This document shows, in pieces, positions 8,011 to 16,627 of a stretch of DNA of 64,000 nucleotides (position 1 is the stretch's first letter; the number at the start of each line of letters is the position of its first letter). Location of the stretch: contig JAQWCW010000007.1 of NCBI GenBank assembly GCA_028705775.1, forward strand, positions 43,063-107,062, given 5' to 3'. This DNA is from Eubacteriales bacterium. Lineage in GTDB: Bacteria; Bacillota; Clostridia; Christensenellales; Aristaeellaceae. The notes beneath the pieces were generated by a model. The model worked only from the letters and a program-made list of their open reading frames with translations. It did no database searches and had not been told where the DNA came from. A program made the translations under genes and the position numbers.

Positions 8011-11000
8011 TTAGGTTCTGTTGGCGTCGTCGTTTCCGCTGCTGCCGGTTCTGCGCGTGCGGCTCTGAGGCTGCTGCGGAGAAGCGGGCTGCTGGGGCGC
8101 GGCTGAGCGCATCGGGCGCTGCCCGTCAATCGGCGGCTGATATGTTCCGGCGTTCTGACGGTAGGGCGTCTGCGTCACGTTCGGCGCTGCCGGCTTCTGC
8201 ATCGCGGGGCTTGCGGGGCGCTGAGGCGCTTGCGCGTTCTGTACGCTTGCCTGCTGCGCGGCGCGGGCGCTTTGCTGCTGAGCCATTCTCGCGCGGTACT
8301 GTGCAGCCCTTGCAGCCGCCTTCTTCTTATTGGCGCTTGAGAGCGCGTAGAAGTAGATGCCGCCTGCTACGGCTATAAGTCCCGCTCCGACTCCGATAAG
8401 CCCCCAAGGAGCGCCGGAATCGGTCGTTGCCGTAGGCGCTGTAACGCTCGGCGTGGTTACGACGAAGGGATTCGGGGTGTCGGTCGCAATGTAGGTCGGC
8501 GCTGCGGAGGGCGTCGCGGTGGGCGCGGTGGTTCCGTTCGGGTCAAAGGGAACGTAGGAGCTTGAAACGGTCAGGTTCGGATTTTTCCAATCGCTGATGT
8601 TCAAATCCTCCTGCGGGGTAAAGGTCTGCACGGCGGTCGTTCCGCTTGAGCCGCCGGTAGAGCCGCTGCCCGTTCCGGTTGAATCGGAGCCGGCGTTCTT
8701 GAATTCGTCGCTGTTCAGGAATTCCTCAAGCCCCGCAAGGGTAAGAACCTTGAAGTAGCTTGACATTACATAGCCGGTTTTACCCGCGCAGTTGATGTAG
8801 TACCATGTTTCGCCGTTCGTTTCAACAGTGTTCAGCACGAGCGCAAAATCGTATTTCCTCAGCGTGCCGATTCTGTTGCTGTTTGACCTTTCCGCGCTTG
8901 AGCGGAAATTGACGGAGGATGCGTCCACATATCCGTAGGAGGAAAGCGCGTTCTCGTCATACGGTTCAGGCGTGGTTATGAGCGTCGGCGCGGGAGTGGC
9001 GTATACGTTGCTCAGGTATTCCTCGGTTTCGGCGTTCGTGAGGAAGCGGAGCTGGTCGCCGCGGACGTAGCCCCAAGCGCCCTTGTACTGGATTACGTGC
9101 CAAGCCTGCGAGTTGGAGTCGTACTCCTGACCGGAAACAAGCACGATTTCCTCCATCGGAAGCATATTCACAAGTCCCGCTTCCTGCATGGGGTTGTTGC
9201 GCATAGGCACGTTGTCGCCGAGCGTTATCGCGTAGCCGTAGCGCATTTCCGGAACCTTGGTCGGCTCAGGGGTGTTCGTCGGCTCAGGCGAATCGGTAAT
9301 ATAGGGCGTAGCTGTGGTAAGACGGCTCAGGTAGTAATCGGCTTCCTGCTCGTTGATGCGCCTCAGCGCGGTGTCAACCACAAGTCCGCGCGCGTCGCTG
9401 CCGTTCTTGACCTCGACGCTTGACCATGCGGTGGAATCAATGTAGCTCTGACCGAATACGTATACAAGCGTCGTATCGGGCAGCGCGACAAGAATGCTTG
9501 AGTCTGCATAGTTGGCTGCCGAGCGCAGAGCTGTCTGCGTAATCGTCAGCGCGTAGCCGATATACTGCGCGGGTTCGGGAGTGTCGGTCGGCGCTCCGGT
9601 CGATTCCTCGGTGGGAATCGGGGTGTCCGTGGGCGCTTCTGTCGGCATATCGGTGGGCGCGGGCGTATCAGTCGGCGCTTCCGTAGGCTCGTCGGTCGGC
9701 GCTTCTGTCGGCACATCGGTGGGCATTGGGGTGTCCGTCGGCGCTTCTGTCGGCACGTCGGTAGGAACAGGCGTGTCGGTGGGAGCGGGGGTAGGAGTGG
9801 GCATAGGCGAGGTAAGTCCGGCGTTGTAGTCGCTGCTTGCGTCCTCGGTCAGAAGCCGGAGGTATTCAGCCTTTACATATCCGTCCTTGCCGTCAAAGTC
9901 AATCCTGCACCAGAGGTCGTCAGAGCCGGAGGAAACGGTTTCGTATACGAAAACCATCTGCTGGTTTTTAAGCTCGCCGAGCTTCTTGGAGCTTGTGGAG
10001 GTCTTTTGGCGAACGTTAAGCCCGCCCTCAGCCTGCACATATGCCCAGCGCAGCACGGAGGATGAGGTTATATCCTCTGTGGGAATCGGCGAGGGAGAAG
10101 GTTCGGGAGTCGGGGTCGCGGTGGGGTCGGGTGAAGGCGACGGCGAGGGAGAGGGCGACGGGGTCGCCGTCCATTCGGGATGCAGCGAGCGCTCGTAATC
10201 ATCGCTTTCCTCCCTGCTCATCAGGCTGAATGCGGAGGAAGCCACAAACGCGGTGTCTCCGCCGTAGTTAATCTGATAGAAAACCGCGTCGTTCTTGGTG
10301 CTTACGCTCTGAACGGCGTAAAGCTTCGTGCCGTTATCAACGTTGCCGAGCGAGTCGCCGCCGGGCAGAGCGTAAATAGCCGTTCCCTTCGAGGCGGTAA
10401 TCTCGCCCCAGCGGTTCGCTTTGGCAAGAACCGTGTAGGGCAGCTCGGTTGCGGGAACTTCGGTGGGAACGTCGGTCGGCGCTTCCGTCGGTTCTTCGGT
10501 TGGAACCTCGGTGGGAACATCCGTGGGCGCTTCTGTCGGCACTTCTGTCGGCGCTTCGGTGGGTTCTTCGGTCGGCGCTTCCGTTGCAGGCCCGTTTACG
10601 GAAAGCTCGTAAGCGTCGCTGTCGGCGCGGGTCATAAGCTGCACAACGGTTTCGGAGGCGTAGAGATAGCCGCCGTTCCAGCGAACCTTGTACCATACGT
10701 CGCCGTTCTCTGTCTGCACCCAGCTTTCGGCGTAAAGCTTTGTTCCGCTTTCGGCGGAATCAATCTTCTTGCCGTCGGGGGTTTCGCGCAGATTGATAGA
10801 GCCGCTGCCCTGCGCGGTTGACCAAAGGTTAAGCGGGGTTTCAAGAAGTCCGACATTTTCTGTGGGCTTAGGAGTCGGTTCTTCGGTGGGTGGCGGCTCG
10901 GTAGCATTGAGAAGCGCGTCGTAGGCGTCGCTCTCGCTCTGGCTCATCAGCATGAATACCGTGCTTGAAGCATAGTAAACGCTGTCGCCGGCGATTATCT

Positions 11001-12498
11001 TGTACCAAAGTCCGTCATCTTCAATCTGGGACGCGGCAAATAGCCTCGTTCCGGTTTCGGCGGTTGCTACGATTTCGCCGTTGGGCGCGGAGCGCAGATT
11101 GATGTTCTGCTTTCCGCCCGCTACGCCCCAGCGGTTTACGGGTATTTCGGAAACGGGTTCTTCCGTCTGCGGCGGCTCGGTTGCGGGCGCGTCGGTAGCG
11201 GGAGCTTCGCTCGGCGGAGGCGTAGCCCTGAGGGACTCGTCATACGCGTCGCTGTCGGCTCTGCTCATCAGGGAGAAAACCTGCGAGGAGATGTACATAT
11301 ATGTGTCGCCCGCGATAATCTTGTACCATGTGCCGTCCTTCTCAACGGAGGAAACGGCGAAAAGGGCGCTGTTTGAGGTTGCCGACGCTATAACATCCCC
11401 GCCGGGAGCGGAGCGAAGGTTTACATATTCCTGACCGCCGGCGATTCCCCAGCGGTTGACGGGCGTTTCGGAAAGCGGCTCGTCAGTTGCGGGAGCTTCG
11501 GTTACGGGCGCTTCGGTCACGGGAGCTTCGGTCACGGGAGCTTCGGTTACGGGAGCTTCCGTTACAGGCGCTTCCGTTACGGGCGGCTCGGTTGCGTGAA
11601 GCGACTGCTCGTAATCGTCGCTTTCCTGAGCGGACATGAGCGAAAATACGGTTGAGGAAACGTATAAATAGCTGCCATCGTAGTTAAGCTTGTACCACGT
11701 TACCCCTTGAACGTCAATTCCCGCTTCGACAAAGAGGTTGCTTCCGCTGTCGGCAGTAGTGGCAATATCGCCGTCCGGCGCGTAGCGCAGGTTGATATAG
11801 TTGCTTCCGCCCGCCGTTCCCCAAAGCCCTATCGGGTATTCAACGCTCGGCGCTTCGGTAACGGGAGCCTCAGTCACAGGCGCATCGGTAACAGGCGCTT
11901 CGGTAACGGGAGCCTCAGTCACAGGCGCATCGGTAACAGGCGCATCGGTAACAGGAGCTTCCGTTACGGGCGCTTCTGTTACAGGAGCCTCGGTTACGGG
12001 AGCCTCAGTTACAGGCGCTTCTGTTACGGGAGCTTCCGTTACGGGCGCTTCCGTCGGCTGCTCCGGCGGCATCTCCTGCCTTGAAATATACAGGCGGTAG
12101 TTAGGCATATCCTCGGTAGAACCGTCGCCTATAATCCTGTATATGTCAATCGAGGACGACGGGCTTGAGCCGCTGTCCTTGACTCCGGCAAGCAGAGTAT
12201 TGTTCCCGGGGAAAAACTCCGCGTCGGGGTAGCTGCTATCAAAAATCGAGAAAGTCAGCCCGTCAAGGGGCGCGTCGGAGGGCAGAACAGCCCAGAACGC
12301 ATCCTCATAGCCGCTGTATCCCATTCGGTAGGCGTAGGTGATTCTTTGCTCGCCGCCCACCTCGTAGCTGAGGGCTATCGTCACGTTGTCCTCCGCGGCG
12401 AAAGCCGCCGCGCCGGGGACGAGCTGGAACAGCAGCAAAAGCGCCGATGCCATCAGCGCCGTCAGCCTGCGTCCCAATGCTTTCAGTTTCTTGTCCAT
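8011..12498 (-). CDS. Very large surface protein with nine SH3-like repeats and Thr-Glu-Pro linkers
   Basis: The protein has 1495 residues. It has a signal peptide (1-34, ending AAAFA) and an N-terminal domain to about residue 145. Nine bacterial SH3-like repeats start near residues 223, 346, 452, 554, 691, 814, 977, 1084 and 1184; the clearest carry a RWGxAGG...INLRxAP core and end in SxVFxLMS. Low-complexity linkers of TEAPV, TDVPTEAP and PSPSP type separate most of them. A Gly/Ser/Thr spacer leads to one membrane segment at about 1360-1385, followed by a Lys/Ala/Gln-rich, probably cytoplasmic tail of about 110 residues. Such SH3 domains usually bind peptidoglycan. ATG 12498 is chosen for its AGGAGG site at about 12505-12512. 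An anchored wall-spanning role is inference. Confidence 0.85.
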   Translation of the reverse strand: MDKKLKALGRRLTALMASALLLLFQLVPGAAAFAAEDNVTIALSYEVGGEQRITYAYRMGYSGYEDAFWAVLPSDAPLDGLTFSIFDSSYPDAEFFPGNNTLLAGVKDSGSSPSSSIDIYRIIGDGSTEDMPNYRLYISRQEMPPEQPTEAPVTEAPVTEAPVTEAPVTEAPVTEAPVTEAPVTDAPVTDAPVTEAPVTEAPVTDAPVTEAPVTEAPSVEYPIGLWGTAGGSNYINLRYAPDGDIATTADSGSNLFVEAGIDVQGVTWYKLNYDGSYLYVSSTVFSLMSAQESDDYEQSLHATEPPVTEAPVTEAPVTEAPVTEAPVTEAPVTEAPATDEPLSETPVNRWGIAGGQEYVNLRSAPGGDVIASATSNSALFAVSSVEKDGTWYKIIAGDTYMYISSQVFSLMSRADSDAYDESLRATPPPSEAPATDAPATEPPQTEEPVSEIPVNRWGVAGGKQNINLRSAPNGEIVATAETGTRLFAASQIEDDGLWYKIIAGDSVYYASSTVFMLMSQSESDAYDALLNATEPPPTEEPTPKPTENVGLLETPLNLWSTAQGSGSINLRETPDGKKIDSAESGTKLYAESWVQTENGDVWYKVRWNGGYLYASETVVQLMTRADSDAYELSVNGPATEAPTEEPTEAPTEVPTEAPTDVPTEVPTEEPTEAPTDVPTEVPATELPYTVLAKANRWGEITASKGTAIYALPGGDSLGNVDNGTKLYAVQSVSTKNDAVFYQINYGGDTAFVASSAFSLMSREESDDYERSLHPEWTATPSPSPSPSPSPDPTATPTPEPSPSPIPTEDITSSSVLRWAYVQAEGGLNVRQKTSTSSKKLGELKNQQMVFVYETVSSGSDDLWCRIDFDGKDGYVKAEYLRLLTEDASSDYNAGLTSPMPTPTPAPTDTPVPTDVPTEAPTDTPMPTDVPTEAPTDEPTEAPTDTPAPTDMPTEAPTDTPIPTEESTGAPTDTPEPAQYIGYALTITQTALRSAANYADSSILVALPDTTLVYVFGQSYIDSTAWSSVEVKNGSDARGLVVDTALRRINEQEADYYLSRLTTATPYITDSPEPTNTPEPTKVPEMRYGYAITLGDNVPMRNNPMQEAGLVNMLPMEEIVLVSGQEYDSNSQAWHVIQYKGAWGYVRGDQLRFLTNAETEEYLSNVYATPAPTLITTPEPYDENALSSYGYVDASSVNFRSSAERSNSNRIGTLRKYDFALVLNTVETNGETWYYINCAGKTGYVMSSYFKVLTLAGLEEFLNSDEFKNAGSDSTGTGSGSTGGSSGTTAVQTFTPQEDLNISDWKNPNLTVSSSYVPFDPNGTTAPTATPSAAPTYIATDTPNPFVVTTPSVTAPTATTDSGAPWGLIGVGAGLIAVAGGIYFYALSSANKKKAAARAAQYRARMAQQQSARAAQQASVQNAQAPQRPASPAMQKPAAPNVTQTPYRQNAGTYQPPIDGQRPMRSAAPQQPASPQQPQSRTRRTGSSGNDDANRT
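11463..11595 (-). repeat. Low-complexity linker repeat encoding TEAPV units
   Basis: Tandem 15-base units encode the linker between SH3 repeats 1 and 2. The codons vary between units (GTTACGGGC, GTCACGGGA and so on) while the protein stays constant, which points to selection on the peptide. Confidence 0.8.
11849..12057 (-). repeat. Longest TEAPV/TDAPV linker repeat
   Basis: About fourteen 15-base units encode TEAPV or TDAPV between the N-terminal domain and the first SH3 repeat. Synonymous changes are common between units. Unit number is likely to vary between strains by slippage. Confidence 0.85.
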
Positions 12499-12853
12499 GT
12501 TCTTTCCTCCTCTTTGACACATGGGCTTCATTCTGTGCCCGTGTCGTTACAGCGCCTTTTACAAGGCGGTACAGGTTGATTAATCATTATCTGAAAACCT
12601 TAACAATAATCATTTCGGAAGATGTCTCAGATTGATTAATTGTAAGGAATTCGCGGCTTGTTGTCAATATGATAGAAGCCCTGTCAGGCTCAATCACATT
12701 TTAGTTTGCAGGATTTTTCATCGCTTTATAGAAAGCTTTAGGTAAGGCTTTTCCTTTTGAATCATTCATATCCCTCCTTCGGGAAAGACTATGAATGCGC
12801 CAAACGGCAAGGCACTCGCCGCCCAAAGCGGCTTTGCTTTCAGGAGGTAATCC
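12499..12853. other. Divergent intergenic region with long leader of the SH3-repeat gene
   Basis: These 355 bases hold no gene. They contain the minus-strand promoter at 12639-12667 and a leader of about 130 bases before the SH3-protein start. The motif TTGATTAAT occurs twice (12576-12584 and 12632-12640), and a short CGCCTT/AAGGCG hairpin lies near 12554-12568. On the Nudix side, ATTCATA near 12765 and TATGAAT near 12790 form an imperfect hairpin just before that gene's AGGAGG. No clear plus-strand promoter was found. Confidence 0.5.
12639..12667 (-). promoter_or_regulatory. Strong promoter for the SH3-repeat protein
   Basis: Read on the minus strand, TTGACA and TACAAT are separated by exactly 17 bases. 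A copy of the TTGATTAAT motif touches the -10, so a regulator site there is possible. Confidence 0.75.
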
Positions 12854-13432
12854 ATGCAGAAAACCTGTTTTCCCGAAACCGATGATAAAACGCTGCGCGA
12901 AACCAAGGTGAAAAGCGCCGAAATCTTCACGGGCAGGGTAATCCATGTCCAGAAGTGGGATGTTGTCTGCGCCGACGGGAAGCCGGCAGACCGCGAAATC
13001 GTTCTGCATAACGGCGCCGCCGCCATAGTGCCGGTTGACGATGACGGCTTTGTTACAATGGTCAGGCAGCACCGCGTAGCCGTTGACGAATGCACGTGGG
13101 AGATACCGGCGGGCAAGCTTGACAGCGCGGGAGAGGACCCCTTTCTTTGCGCAAAGCGCGAGCTTGAGGAAGAAACGGGGCTTCGGGCAGAAAACTGGCA
13201 GAAGCTGACGAAGGTTATCACAACTCCGGGCTTTTGCTCCGAGCAGATATCCCTTTATCTTGCCACAGGGCTTTCGCAGCACGCCTCCCATACAGACGCG
13301 GATGAGTTCCTGAATGTTGCGCGCGTTCCGCTTTCTCAAGCGGTTGACGCCGTAATGAGGGGCGAAATCAGGGACGCGAAAACCGCTCTCGGGCTTCTGA
13401 TGGCGGCAAGGCTTCTTGAAAAGCGCGATTGA
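12854..13432 (+). CDS. Nudix hydrolase, ADP-ribose pyrophosphatase type
   Basis: The 192-residue protein carries a Nudix box at about residues 87-110. It begins AGKLDSAGED and ends RELEEETGL, with the catalytic REUxEExGU part intact. The loop from Gly87 to Glu94 is one residue longer than the standard GX5E spacing. The preceding block VRQHRVAVDECTWEIPAG is typical of ADP-sugar pyrophosphatases, which split ADP-ribose into AMP and ribose-5-phosphate. An AGGAGG site lies 7 bases before ATG 12854. It stands alone, divergent from the SH3-repeat gene. Confidence 0.9.
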   Translation: MQKTCFPETDDKTLRETKVKSAEIFTGRVIHVQKWDVVCADGKPADREIVLHNGAAAIVPVDDDGFVTMVRQHRVAVDECTWEIPAGKLDSAGEDPFLCAKRELEEETGLRAENWQKLTKVITTPGFCSEQISLYLATGLSQHASHTDADEFLNVARVPLSQAVDAVMRGEIRDAKTALGLLMAARLLEKRD

Positions 13433-13523
13433 TTAGGCGCTCTTTCCGTCCATTATAAGAACGAAACCAATACGTTTACTTATCCAGCATTCATAATATT
13501 TTAGTTGGAAGGGGTGTATCATT

Positions 13524-13709
13524 ATGGCACGAGCCGAAAGGGATGCGCTTTCCTATATCGGAATCGTGATGATTGTTATGGTTCTGCTCGTCCTGCTTGT
13601 CGGGATTGCCATATTCGCCTATGGCGCGAGCGCGCCGAACCAGTACACGATGGCTGATTTCATGCGCGATTATGCTCCTTCGCTTACTGCCGGAGGTCAA
13701 TCTCTTTGA
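13524..13709 (+). CDS. Small single-pass membrane protein
   Basis: The 61-residue protein has one strongly hydrophobic segment at about residues 12-35 and charged ends (MARAERDA and DFMRDYAPSL). No family is recognised. GGAAGGGGTG lies upstream of ATG 13524. Its TGA overlaps the ATG of the acetyltransferase gene (TGATG), so the two are translationally coupled and probably real partners in expression. Confidence 0.6.
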   Translation: MARAERDALSYIGIVMIVMVLLVLLVGIAIFAYGASAPNQYTMADFMRDYAPSLTAGGQSL

Positions 13710-14329
13710 TGCAGCGCGCTTTCGGGGTTTTCGCCCGCTTTCCCGTTCTGCGGGGAAGGCTTGTTTCCCTGCGCCAGCTTACCATAAAGGACGCTGACGA
13801 TGTTTTTGAATACTCGTCCGACCCCGTTGTTGCGGAAACGGTGCTTTGGTCGCCGCATAAGCATATTGCGGAAACGAGGGCGTATCTCAGGTATGTCCTT
13901 CGCCAGTACAGGCAGAACGAGCCGTGCAGCCTTGCGATTGCCGAAAACTCTACGGGGAAGGTTGTCGGCACAATGAGCGTCATGTGGGTCGACGAGGATA
14001 ACGCGAGCGCGGAAATCGGTTACAGCTTGAGCCGCGATTATTGGAACAGGGGCTACATGACGGAGGCGGTTTCGCTCATCCTCGCCTTTTTGTTCGACGA
14101 GCTTGGGCTTAACCGCGTCGAGGCGCAGCACCAGACGGATAATCCCGCAAGCGGCAGGGTTATGCGGAAAAACGGTATGGTGCGCGAGGGCATGATGCGC
14201 CAGCGTATCTTCAATAAAACGCGTTTTGTCGATGTTGAGGCGTACGCGATTCTCTATGAGGATTACTGCCGCCAAAAGGGCAAGCCGATAGAGCGCCGCT
14301 ATCCCTTGGGCGGAATGTACAGAATGTGA
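13709..14329 (+). CDS. GNAT acetyltransferase, RimJ/RimL type
   Basis: The 206-residue protein has the GNAT order of blocks: N-terminal RLVSLRQLTIKDADDVF, then a beta strand KVVGTMSVMW, motif EIGYSLSRDYWNRGYMTEA that binds acetyl-CoA, and AQHQTDNPASGRVMRKNGM, typical of ribosomal-protein or peptide N-acetyltransferases. The acceptor cannot be predicted. ATG 13709 is used because GGAGGT lies 11 bases upstream and the start overlaps the previous stop; a TTG directly before it is also in frame. Confidence 0.88.
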   Translation: MQRAFGVFARFPVLRGRLVSLRQLTIKDADDVFEYSSDPVVAETVLWSPHKHIAETRAYLRYVLRQYRQNEPCSLAIAENSTGKVVGTMSVMWVDEDNASAEIGYSLSRDYWNRGYMTEAVSLILAFLFDELGLNRVEAQHQTDNPASGRVMRKNGMVREGMMRQRIFNKTRFVDVEAYAILYEDYCRQKGKPIERRYPLGGMYRM

Positions 14330-14434
14330 TTGCGCGTCCGCCCCGTCTTTGGCGCACTTTATTATATGTATATTTTCGCGCTCCCGAAATTATTACGGGA
14401 GGCGGATTTTTAATGTATGGTTTAGGGAGGCGGC

Positions 14435-15277
14435 ATGGACAGACTGCTCATTATAGACGGAAGCAACCTGCTTTTCCAGATGTTTTTCGGTATGCCCGCG
14501 CGCATAGTCAATTCAAAAGGGAAAGCAATCCAAGGGACTTTGGGCTTCGTAGGCGCAATGCTTAAAATCATCCGAATGACAAAGCCAACGCACGTTATTG
14601 TGGTTTTTGACGGCGAGCATGAAAATGCCCGCGCTGATTTGAACGAGGACTATAAGGCGAACCGTCCGGATTATTCGCAGGTTGAGGATGAGGATAACCC
14701 GTTTTCTCAGCTAGGCGATATATATTCGGCTCTTGATTTCATGCGCGTTAAGTATGCGGAAACGACTGATTGCGAAACGGATGATGTCGTCGCCGCATAC
14801 GCACTTTCCTGCGGAGGGTATACGGAAGTCGTCATATCGTCGTTTGACAGCGATTTCTTTCAGCTCATAACCGAAAACATACGCGTACTGCGTTATCGCG
14901 GCGACAGCACGGTTGTCTGCGATACCGAGTTTGTAATTGATAAATTCGGAGTTCAGCCGTCCGCGTATGCCGATTTCAAATCCCTTGTCGGGGACGCCGC
15001 CGATAATATAAGGGGCGCGGACAAGGTTGGAGCAAAAACAGCCGCTGCGCTGATTAACCGCTACGGCTGCCTTGAAAACGTTCTTTGCCGCGCCGAAACG
15101 ATAGAAAAGCCCTCGATTCGCGATTCCGTAATAAGGAACTGCGAGCGGCTGAAAGTAAATTACAGGCTGATAAAGCTGACCGACGGAGCAACCCTGCCCT
15201 TTGACATATCGAAGCTTGCATGGCAGGACAGCGGCATGAAAACGAACGATATCCTTATTGGAATCGGACTCAGATAA
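14435..15277 (+). CDS. Stand-alone 5'-3' exonuclease (PolA N-terminal-like)
   Basis: The 280-residue protein matches the flap endonuclease/5' nuclease fold found at the N-terminus of DNA polymerase I. Acidic metal-binding blocks are visible: LLIIDGSNLLF near residue 8, VIVVFDGE, DCETDDVVAAYA, and ISSFDSDFFQL. A helix-hairpin-helix region follows (VGDAADNIRGADKVGAKTAA). No polymerase or 3'-5' exonuclease domain follows. Such proteins remove RNA primers or flaps. GGGAGG lies just before ATG 14435. Confidence 0.88.
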   Translation: MDRLLIIDGSNLLFQMFFGMPARIVNSKGKAIQGTLGFVGAMLKIIRMTKPTHVIVVFDGEHENARADLNEDYKANRPDYSQVEDEDNPFSQLGDIYSALDFMRVKYAETTDCETDDVVAAYALSCGGYTEVVISSFDSDFFQLITENIRVLRYRGDSTVVCDTEFVIDKFGVQPSAYADFKSLVGDAADNIRGADKVGAKTAAALINRYGCLENVLCRAETIEKPSIRDSVIRNCERLKVNYRLIKLTDGATLPFDISKLAWQDSGMKTNDILIGIGLR

Positions 15278-15377
15278 GCAATTCTCGGCGCTTTCGCAAC
15301 TGCCGCCGTCTCGTATGCAAATAGCTGCACACAGAAAAGTCCGGCGCTTTTATAGCGAAGCTCAAGCATATATCTAT

Positions 15378-15438
15378 ATATGAAAAAAAGAGCCCTTACG
15401 GACTCTTTTTGGTGGGATTAGTAGGGCTCGAACCTATG
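15378..15438 (-). repeat. Second copy of the tRNA-Val 3' end plus its terminator
   Basis: These 61 bases repeat 15571-15630 almost perfectly (one A fewer in the other copy). They contain the T-arm and acceptor 3' strand of tRNA-Val and the downstream terminator. Identity stops abruptly after CCTATG, inside the T-arm/variable junction, so this copy is a truncated tRNA. Confidence 0.85.
15384..15410 (-). terminator. Terminator copy after the truncated tRNA-Val end
   Basis: An AAAAAGAG/CTCTTTTT hairpin with inner CC/GG pairing, identical to the terminator of the intact tRNA gene. Confidence 0.7.
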
Positions 15439-15565
15439 TCTGCGGTTTGCAATCGGCGCGGCGTAATACTTTGTATTTCGCCGCTTGTTGCGCACCGGGC
15501 TTTCGGCTGCCTTCATCCGCCACAGGCGGCGGCAGCCTTTGCCCCTGTCGGTCACAGGTTCGAGC
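15426..15565. other. Hairpin-rich insert bounded by inverted T-arm sequences
   Basis: GCTCGAACCTATG (15426-15438) faces CACAGGTTCGAGC (15553-15565), a 12-of-13 inverted match. Between them lie two strong hairpins. One pairs GCGGCG..AATAC with GTATT..CGCCGC around a 3-base loop near 15457-15483. The other is built from GGCTGCC/GGCAGCC enclosing CCGCC/GGCGG near 15510-15540. No protein gene fits. It may be a small mobile or decayed element within a tRNA locus. Confidence 0.5.
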
Positions 15566-15574
15566 AAAACATAT

Positions 15575-15602
15575 GAAAAAAGAGCCCTTACGGACTCTTT
15601 TT
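15575..15602 (-). terminator. Terminator of tRNA-Val
   Basis: An AAAGAG..CC/GG..CTCTTT hairpin directly downstream of the CCA end, with a T tract on the minus strand. Confidence 0.8.
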
Positions 15603-15678
15603 GGTGGGATTAGTAGGGCTCGAACCTATGACCTCCACGATGTCAACGTGGCGCTCTAACCAACTGAGCTATAATCCC
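15602..15678 (-). tRNA. tRNA-Val (anticodon GAC)
   Basis: Read on the minus strand this is a 77-base tRNA with encoded CCA. The acceptor stem GGGATTA pairs with TAATCCC. The D-arm is TAGCTCAGTTGGTTAGAGC. The anticodon stem CCACG/CGTGG holds the loop TTGACAT with anticodon GAC, and the T-arm contains GGTTCGAGCCC. The 3' end is duplicated about 192 bases downstream (see the repeat entry). Confidence 0.95.
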
Positions 15679-15816
15679 AATCGGAACGAGTGATAGTATA
15701 GCATAACAGTGGTTTCAATGCAAGCCTAAATTTTATGAAAAAGCGCGAAAACGGGAAACGCGGCGATTCTTCCGTAAAGACGCTGCCACGCGCGCATTCG
15801 CCTATTTTCATGTTGA

Positions 15817-15845
15817 TTGACATCCAAATTCGCAGGGGATATAAT
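15817..15845 (+). promoter_or_regulatory. Full-consensus promoter for rex
   Basis: TTGACA (15817-15822) and TATAAT (15840-15845) with a 17-base spacer are both perfect consensus. A Rex-type operator (TTGTTAA-like palindrome) was not seen here. Confidence 0.85.
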
Positions 15846-15877
15846 AGTCAAGAAAATAACAAGAAAGGGCGTACAAG

Positions 15878-16510
15878 ATGAGCGGACATATTTCCGATGC
15901 GGTTATACGGCGTCTTCCGGGGTATTACAGGCAGCTGCGGCTGCTTGAAAAGGAAGGCGTAGAGCGTATTTCGTCGCAGGAGCTTGCCCAGCAGATGAAT
16001 CTGACCGCCTCACAGATAAGGCAGGACATCAATTGCTTCGGAGGCTTCGGGCAGCAGGGCTACGGCTATCGGGTTCAGGAGCTCAAGGAGCATATAGGGG
16101 CTATAATGGGGCTTGACGAGCGCCACAGGATGATTCTTATAGGCGCGGGCAACATCGGTCACGCGGTTGCAAATTATCCCACGTTTCAGGCGGAGGGCTT
16201 TATCACGGTAGGCGTGTTCGACGTGCGCCCCGAGGCGATTGGCAGGAACGTTGCGGGCTGCGTTGTTATGGGAATGGACGGGCTTGAGGAGTTTATCCGC
16301 GATAACGACGTAACCCTTGCCGTGCTTGCCGTTCCGGGCGACGCAGCTCAGGCGGTTTGCGACAGGGTTACTTCCGCGGGAGTGCGCGGAGTGTGGAATT
16401 TCGCGCCCGTCAACCTTTCCGTTCCGAACGGAGTTTCCGCCGTAACCGTCCATCTGACGGACAGCCTTCAGATTCTTTCTTACCGTATGAAGCATTCAGA
16501 GGATAAATAG
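15878..16510 (+). CDS. rex: Redox-sensing transcriptional repressor Rex
   Basis: The 210-residue length is normal for Rex. Residues 1-75 form the winged helix, with RRLPGYYRQLRLLEKEG and the recognition part TASQIRQDINCFGGFGQQGYGY. Residues 85-200 form a Rossmann fold with GAGNIGHAVANY (89-100) that binds NADH/NAD. In Gram-positive anaerobes Rex represses fermentation genes until NADH rises. It has its own strong promoter. The ribosome binding site AGAAAGGGCG lies upstream of ATG 15878. Confidence 0.96.
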   Translation: MSGHISDAVIRRLPGYYRQLRLLEKEGVERISSQELAQQMNLTASQIRQDINCFGGFGQQGYGYRVQELKEHIGAIMGLDERHRMILIGAGNIGHAVANYPTFQAEGFITVGVFDVRPEAIGRNVAGCVVMGMDGLEEFIRDNDVTLAVLAVPGDAAQAVCDRVTSAGVRGVWNFAPVNLSVPNGVSAVTVHLTDSLQILSYRMKHSEDK

Positions 16511-16627
16511 GCAGTAATTCGGCAAGAAACCGCAGTCTCCGCGCGTTTAGTTTTATATGCGTGATTTGGCTGCGGCATATGCCGTGCCGAGCGGTTTACG
16601 ATATTACACGCTTTCGGAGGTGAGCCG

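Noticed and set aside
9581..9829. Plus-strand SVGASVG-type open frame
   Set aside because: Antisense shadow of the TDVPTEAP linker, for the same reason.
11463..12057. Possible CRISPR-like repeats
   Set aside because: The tandem 15-base units are in frame with a protein and have no spacers.
11801..12100. Plus-strand open frame encoding a long GASVTGASVTG repeat
   Set aside because: It is the antisense of the TEAPV linker codons in the SH3-repeat gene; it has no ribosome binding site and reflects only the 15-base periodicity.
15439..15570. A second tRNA, possibly Cys (GCA), in the insert beside tRNA-Val
   Set aside because: A TTGCAAA loop is visible but the flanking bases do not form an anticodon stem, and no D-arm or acceptor pairing was found.
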